A stretch of 34,477 nt of DNA from a virus. Of this stretch, positions 30,122 to 34,477 are shown in pieces. The stretch is from the IMG/VR virus record IMGVR_UViG_3300047557_000428, positions 1 through 34,477 of that record; one strand, 5' to 3'. Positions within the stretch are counted from its first letter, which is position 1. Every line of letters begins with the position of its first letter. The translations under genes were made by a program, and so were the position numbers. The notes below the pieces were generated by a model. That model was not told the DNA's origin. It was given only the letters and a program-made list of their open reading frames with translations, and searched no databases.

Positions 30122-32704
30122 ATGTCTAACCAGACCGCCTCGACCAGTACGCAAAACTTACTGCCTGTCCAAGCACTTTTCAGTCTGGACAATCAGTTTC
30201 AGACCTTTATTGGTCAAGGTCAACCGTTCACCGTTCCAATTGATCCCAATCAATCTGGTTTGCACATCACCAACAGCACGATTGATAGCACGACAATCGG
30301 GGCGACAACGCCTAGCACGGGCGTGTTTACAAACATTTCTGCCACCACAGGACAAGTAAGCACAGCTCCAAGCACAGGCAACGACATTGCAAACAAGACC
30401 TATGTGGACACGGTGGCGCAAGGTCTTAGCCCCAAGGCGGCGTGTAACTACAGCACCACCGGAAATATCACCCTTTCTGGCCTTGGAACGCAAACCGGAG
30501 GCGATTGGGCCTCGCCCCTAACGGCGGGCGACCGAATACTGGTCAAAAACCAATCCGCGCCTGCTGAAAACGGCATCTACATAGCCTCCGCAAGCGGGTG
30601 GTCACGATCTAGTGACATGAATACCTGGGACGAGGTGGTTGGTGCATATACGGTGGTCATTGGCGGCACTGCAAACCCGGATTCGGGTTGGGTGTGTACT
30701 GCGCCAAAAACCGGAACGCTTGGCGTCACTGCAATAACTTGGGAAATGTTCTCTGGCAGCGGCTCTTACACTGCAGGAACGGGCCTGACGCTTGTTGGAA
30801 CTCAGTTCAACATTGCCAATACAACCGTTGGCGCGGGGACATACGGTTCTGCGTCGGCGGTTCCTGTCTTTAACGTCAACGCTCAGGGACAACTTACCTC
30901 TGTCAGCAATACATCCATTGCAATTGGCGCAAGCCAGATCACCAGCGGCACGATTTCGTCGAGTCTTATCAGCGGCTCTTACACCGGAATCACGGGCGTC
31001 GGCACGTTGACTGCTGGAACATGGAATGCAAGCGCAATTCAGCCTGCCTATGGCGGCACGGGGCTAACCAACTTCAATGTTGGCGACCTTTTGGTGGCTA
31101 CCGGCACAACAACCTTGTCCACCCTAGCAGATGTAGCCACCGGAAATGCGGTTATCTCGGGCGGCGTGAACACCTCGCCGAGTTGGGGAAAGATTGGCCT
31201 GACCACGCACGTTTCGGGCGTTCTACCGATTGCCAATGGCGGCACAAACAGCACTGCAACACCGACCGCAGGCGGCGTGGCCTACGGAACCGGCACGGCG
31301 TATGCTGTAACGGCGGCGGGAACAGCGGGTCAGGTTCTAACCTCAACAGGAGCCGGTGCGCCGACATGGACAGCAGGCGCAACTAGCGTCGGAACGCCAG
31401 GGTATTTTGGATCGTTCTGGGACACAACCACGCAAACTGCCACCGCAGCAAACACGGCATACAGCGTCACGCTGAACAGCGCGGACACGGCAAACAACGG
31501 GGTTAGCGTAACCTCGGGAAGCCGCGTCACGTTTGCGAAAACGGGCATTTACAGCGTCACTTTCTCAATTCAGTTCACCAACAGCGACAGCCAGATTCAC
31601 GATGCAAATGTGTGGCTGAGAAAGAACGACAGCGGCAGTTCTGGCGATATTCCTGACACGGACAGCAAGTTCTCTGTACCCAACAAGCATGGCGGCATTG
31701 ATGGCAACTTGATTGGCACCGTTAATTTTGTTCTGTCCTTGACCGCAGGCGACTACATTGAACTGATCTGGTCAACCACAAATACTGCGGTTAAGCTGTC
31801 CGCGTTTGCAGCTGGAACCACGCCGGTTAGCCCGTCCATTCCGTCTGCCATCGTTACCGCTGTTGCGCTGCCGCAAATTGGCCTTGGCTATGGCGGGCTG
31901 ACCAGTTCTTCGACGGTAACGCCAGGAACCGGAACACGGACGTTTACGACCAATCTAAGCGCCGCCGACGTTGCGTTTACGGTTGGCACACAGATCGTAG
32001 TAGCATCTACGGTCAGCCCGACAGAATTTGTGCAGGGCACGATCACCTCATTTACCGGCACAACGCTAGTAATGGATTCAACGGCGTTCAGCGGATCAAC
32101 GCCGAGGTCATCGTGGACGATTTCCGTAGCGGGTAGCAGTGGGGTAACGAGCTTTAGCGGCGGCACAACTGGCCTGACGCCTGCATCTGCCACGCAAGGC
32201 GCGGTGACCTTAGCAGGCACGTTGGTTGCCGCAAACGGTGGCACGGGGCAATCTTCCTACACGACCGGCGACATTTTGTATGCGTCAGGATCATCTGCTT
32301 TGTCCAAGCTGGCAATCGGCAGCAGCACCAACATTCTGACGTCTAGCGGCACAGCACCTCAGTGGTCTGCCGGTTCCACCGTGTCGGTTGGCACAGCCAC
32401 CAACCTTGCAGATGGCGCGGCGGGTCAAGTGCCGTACCAATCAGGCGCAGGCGCAACGGCATTCACGGCTACGGGAAGCGCGGGTCAGGTGCTGACGTCC
32501 AATGGAACAAGTGCGCCAACCTGGACAACGCCAACCGCCTACGCAACGGTCACGGATGACACCACAACCAATGCAACGCGATATATCTTGTTTGCTGCTA
32601 CGACAACAGGCAATCTGACAACTGAATACGTCAGTTCGACCAAGCTCAAATACAACCCAAGCACAGGCGCATTGACCGCCAATCAACTAATCATCGCTCC
32701 GTAA
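30122..32704 (+). CDS. Long tail fibre protein with a C1q-like domain
   Basis: The product is 860 aa. Residues 1-45 share a module with the previous gene (NQTASTSTQNLLPVQALFSL). Residues 60-220 include a NDIANKTYVDTVAQGLSPKA block, usual in phage fibres. The middle has repeated Gly/Thr units (AYGGTGLTNFNVGDLLVATG, IANGGTNSTATP). Residues about 426-575 look like a C1q/TNF-type jelly roll (GYFGSFWDTTTQTA, KTGIYSVTFSIQF, IELIWSTTN). The end has further AGQVLTSNGTSAPTW repeats. It is probably the main adsorption fibre. It is not followed by its own chaperone. Confidence 0.82.
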   Translation: MSNQTASTSTQNLLPVQALFSLDNQFQTFIGQGQPFTVPIDPNQSGLHITNSTIDSTTIGATTPSTGVFTNISATTGQVSTAPSTGNDIANKTYVDTVAQGLSPKAACNYSTTGNITLSGLGTQTGGDWASPLTAGDRILVKNQSAPAENGIYIASASGWSRSSDMNTWDEVVGAYTVVIGGTANPDSGWVCTAPKTGTLGVTAITWEMFSGSGSYTAGTGLTLVGTQFNIANTTVGAGTYGSASAVPVFNVNAQGQLTSVSNTSIAIGASQITSGTISSSLISGSYTGITGVGTLTAGTWNASAIQPAYGGTGLTNFNVGDLLVATGTTTLSTLADVATGNAVISGGVNTSPSWGKIGLTTHVSGVLPIANGGTNSTATPTAGGVAYGTGTAYAVTAAGTAGQVLTSTGAGAPTWTAGATSVGTPGYFGSFWDTTTQTATAANTAYSVTLNSADTANNGVSVTSGSRVTFAKTGIYSVTFSIQFTNSDSQIHDANVWLRKNDSGSSGDIPDTDSKFSVPNKHGGIDGNLIGTVNFVLSLTAGDYIELIWSTTNTAVKLSAFAAGTTPVSPSIPSAIVTAVALPQIGLGYGGLTSSSTVTPGTGTRTFTTNLSAADVAFTVGTQIVVASTVSPTEFVQGTITSFTGTTLVMDSTAFSGSTPRSSWTISVAGSSGVTSFSGGTTGLTPASATQGAVTLAGTLVAANGGTGQSSYTTGDILYASGSSALSKLAIGSSTNILTSSGTAPQWSAGSTVSVGTATNLADGAAGQVPYQSGAGATAFTATGSAGQVLTSNGTSAPTWTTPTAYATVTDDTTTNATRYILFAATTTGNLTTEYVSSTKLKYNPSTGALTANQLIIAP

Positions 32705-32714
32705 AGGAATCGAC

Positions 32715-33449
32715 ATGGGACAACTGGTTTTTCAAGCAAACCTTGGCGGCGCAATCAACCTGGCAGGCCCGAACACGGCATCCACCGTCACGTTTACTCT
32801 GCCGAGCGCAGACGGAACGAACGGACAAGCGCTGGTTACCAATGGATCGGGCACGCTGTCATTTGCTTCTACAGGCGATGTGACAGCTGCTGGCAACAAC
32901 GCTTTTACCGGCGCAAATACCTTCTACAACTCCACTGGGCAAATCTTTGGCACGGGGACGTCCACCCAAGACGGAATCAAGATTACAGGCCGTGCGGGAG
33001 GAAGTTCATCGTATCGGGTTACCCTGACACCAGCTACGCTGTCGGCGAGCAGGACGCTAACGCTGCCCGATGCAACGGACACGGTAGCAGTTCTTGGAAC
33101 GGCCCAAAGTTTTACTGCCACGCAGACGTTTAAGGGTCTAACCGATACGGTTTTTACCATCACCGATGGCGCAGCATTTGAGATTGACCCGGCAAACGGA
33201 TCAATTCAAGTAGTGACGCTGGGGGCCAGCAGAACGCCCGCTGCCACGAACTTTGCGGCAGGGCAGTCGGTACTGTTGGGCATTGATGATGGAAGTGCCT
33301 ACACAATCACTTGGAGTACGGTTAACCCGACATGGGTGACTGTTGGTGGTGGGGGAACTGCGCCAACGCTTGCGACCAGCGGCTATACCTGGGTGCTGCT
33401 GTGGAAAGTATCTAGCACCATTTATGGCGCGGTTGTGGGGTCACCGTAA
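32715..33449 (+). CDS. Tail fibre protein, second in the cassette
   Basis: The product is 244 aa. It has a fibre-like build: MGQLVFQANLGGAINLAGPN, then TVTFTLPSADGTNGQALVTN, SRTLTLPDATDTVAVLGTAQ and a C-terminal beta domain (AGQSVLLGIDDGSAYTITWS). The LTLPDATDTV repeat is frequent in phage fibre trunks. The stop overlaps the LamG gene start (TAATG). A distal or side-fibre role is likely. Confidence 0.72.
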   Translation: MGQLVFQANLGGAINLAGPNTASTVTFTLPSADGTNGQALVTNGSGTLSFASTGDVTAAGNNAFTGANTFYNSTGQIFGTGTSTQDGIKITGRAGGSSSYRVTLTPATLSASRTLTLPDATDTVAVLGTAQSFTATQTFKGLTDTVFTITDGAAFEIDPANGSIQVVTLGASRTPAATNFAAGQSVLLGIDDGSAYTITWSTVNPTWVTVGGGGTAPTLATSGYTWVLLWKVSSTIYGAVVGSP

Positions 33450-34477
33450 TGGGCCACAACGTTCTTAAGTTAGCGGGGCGTGGCGGCGTTGTTACCGACC
33501 CGCAGTTTGAGTACGTCACCATGCTGCTGCACGGTGATGGGACGAACGGTGCGCAGAACAACACGTTCACCGACAGCAGCACCAACAACTTCACCATCAC
33601 CCGCAACGGCAACACGACGCAGGGTACGTTCAGCCCGTATGGGTCGAACTGGTCGAACTACTTTGATGGGTCGGGTGACTACCTGACGTTTCCCAATAAC
33701 ACAGCTTTTGCGTTTGGTACTGGCGCGTTCACGATTGAGTTTTGGGTTAACTCTAACAACCTGAACGACTCCTTCCTCTTGTCTGGTCGGGCTGCAATTG
33801 GCACGATGCACATCACAACCGGAGGGTTTGGTGGCTCTACTGCTGGGGCCTTGCGCTACGTTGGAAGCTCAACTATTACTTCAGGTTCAACGCTAATTAG
33901 CAATAACTTGTGGAACCATTGCGCCATCGTTCGTGACGGCAGCAACAACATTACCTTGTATGTGAATGGTGTTTCTGTTGGCACAGGCACCGACACAACC
34001 AACTACACCACCACATCTGGTACTTGGTATATCAACTGTAACGATTCAGGCCCAACGCCTGGACAAGCTGGCTACATCAGTAACTTGAGGATTGTCAAAG
34101 GTACGGCGGTCTACACCTCCGCCTTCACCCCCAGCACTGCCCCGCTGACAGCCATCACCAACACCTCATTGCTGACCTGCCAGAGCAACCGCTTCATCGA
34201 CAACTCCACCAACGCATTCACAATTACCCGCAACGGTGATGTGAGCGTCCAGCGCTTCAGCCCGTTCGCACCGACTGCTGCTTACTCTGCTGCCACGATT
34301 GGCGGGAGTGGGTACTTTGATGGGAGTGGGGATTACCTGAGCGGCAGCAATAACTCTGTCAGTTTTGGTACCAGCGACTTTACGATTGAACTTTGGCTTT
34401 ATAAAAACACAACCGCAACACAGCGAATTGTTGGTGGGGTGAACTCTGGCTCAGAGTCGTGTGAAAGTTATTTTTTA
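33449..34477 (+). CDS. LamG-domain tail/receptor-binding protein, 5' part (gene spans the contig junction)
   Basis: This is the N-terminal part of the gene completed at 1-1082. After a start MGHNVLKLAGRGGVVTDPQF, residues about 24-70 hold MLLHGDGTNGAQNNTFTDSS and TRNGN. The first LamG-like domain (FTIEFW, then LWNHCAIVRDG and NLRIVKGTAVYTSAF) ends near 34140. A second unit repeats the layout (NSTNAFTITRNGD, YFDGSGDYL, FTIELW). In the joined protein the three domains lie at about residues 70-230, 287-443 and 490-650. The ATG overlaps the previous stop by one base. The final 17 bases of the window do not match the left copy and may not belong to the gene. Confidence 0.85.
   Translation, partial: MGHNVLKLAGRGGVVTDPQFEYVTMLLHGDGTNGAQNNTFTDSSTNNFTITRNGNTTQGTFSPYGSNWSNYFDGSGDYLTFPNNTAFAFGTGAFTIEFWVNSNNLNDSFLLSGRAAIGTMHITTGGFGGSTAGALRYVGSSTITSGSTLISNNLWNHCAIVRDGSNNITLYVNGVSVGTGTDTTNYTTTSGTWYINCNDSGPTPGQAGYISNLRIVKGTAVYTSAFTPSTAPLTAITNTSLLTCQSNRFIDNSTNAFTITRNGDVSVQRFSPFAPTAAYSAATIGGSGYFDGSGDYLSGSNNSVSFGTSDFTIELWLYKNTTATQRIVGGVNSGSESCESYFL
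34335..34460. repeat. Terminal direct repeat, right copy
   Basis: Identical to 1-126. The 17 bases after it (34461-34477) differ from 127-143 and end in a run of T, so they are probably a contig-end artefact or a variant. Confidence 0.93.

Noticed and set aside
1-34477. tRNA or rRNA genes, insertion sequences, attachment sites
   Set aside because: I saw no cloverleaf with a TTCRA arm and CCA end, no transposase motif and no integrase with a flanking repeat. A dedicated tRNA search would be decisive.

Overview
The window is a nearly complete genome of a P22-like short-tailed phage, assembled as a circle and cut open inside a tail gene. Bases 1-126 recur exactly at 34335-34460. When the ends are joined across this repeat, the LamG-type tail gene that runs off the right edge continues in frame into the open frame at the left edge and gives one protein of 655 aa. 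The host cannot be read directly. Moderately GC-rich codon use, the ERF/YqaJ/RusA/DUF1376 set and the freshwater-phage look of the small proteins suggest a Gram-negative proteobacterium, perhaps Betaproteobacteria (inference only).

Layout, rightward strand, starting at packaging: small terminase (22926), large terminase (23254), P22-type portal (24531), scaffold (26727) and coat (27657), a possible head decoration protein (28914), then a terminator. Next comes a fibre cassette (29430 to 1082 across the junction, with a tail assembly chaperone at 1092). After it come the neck genes resembling P22 gp4 (1836) and gp10 (2922), a gp7-like DNA-transfer protein (5164), a gp20-like protein (7351) and a gp16-like protein with an N-terminal transglycosylase domain (8772). 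A collar-domain tail protein (11132) and a lysis cassette (11671-13429, three-helix holin and GH24 lysozyme) follow, ending at a strong terminator at 13637-13660. The order terS-terL-portal-scaffold-coat-gp4-gp10-gp7-gp20-gp16 is that of P22. The fibre cassette sits between coat and gp4, and lysis follows the ejection proteins.

Leftward strand, 16467 down to 13642: a tightly coupled operon with a Cro/YdaS-like HTH protein, a small unknown, a DUF1376 replication protein, a Cys-rich protein, two small proteins, RusA resolvase, a helical protein, an NrdR-like zinc ribbon and a DUF1364/YbcO-like nuclease. It diverges from the rightward early operon across a 139-bp control region. That region holds three related 14-bp inverted repeats and a good rightward promoter.

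Rightward early/middle genes, 16607-22898: many small proteins, ERF annealing protein, YqaJ-type exonuclease, an SSB-like protein, a winged-helix protein, a GroES-like protein, four small basic or helical proteins, and an orphan ParB-MTase fusion just before the terminase. ERF, exonuclease, SSB-like protein and RusA together make a recombination set. No DNA polymerase, helicase, integrase or CI-type repressor is recognisable anywhere in the circle.

I found no wholly new system that can be proved from sequence alone. The parts most worth a second look are the operator trio with a lone Cro-like regulator, the beta-module inserted in both neck proteins, the (GGGT)n tract in the DNA-transfer protein, the phage GroES homologue, the promoter plus 5' hairpin ahead of scaffold/coat, and the fibre cassette position with its shared N-terminal module.
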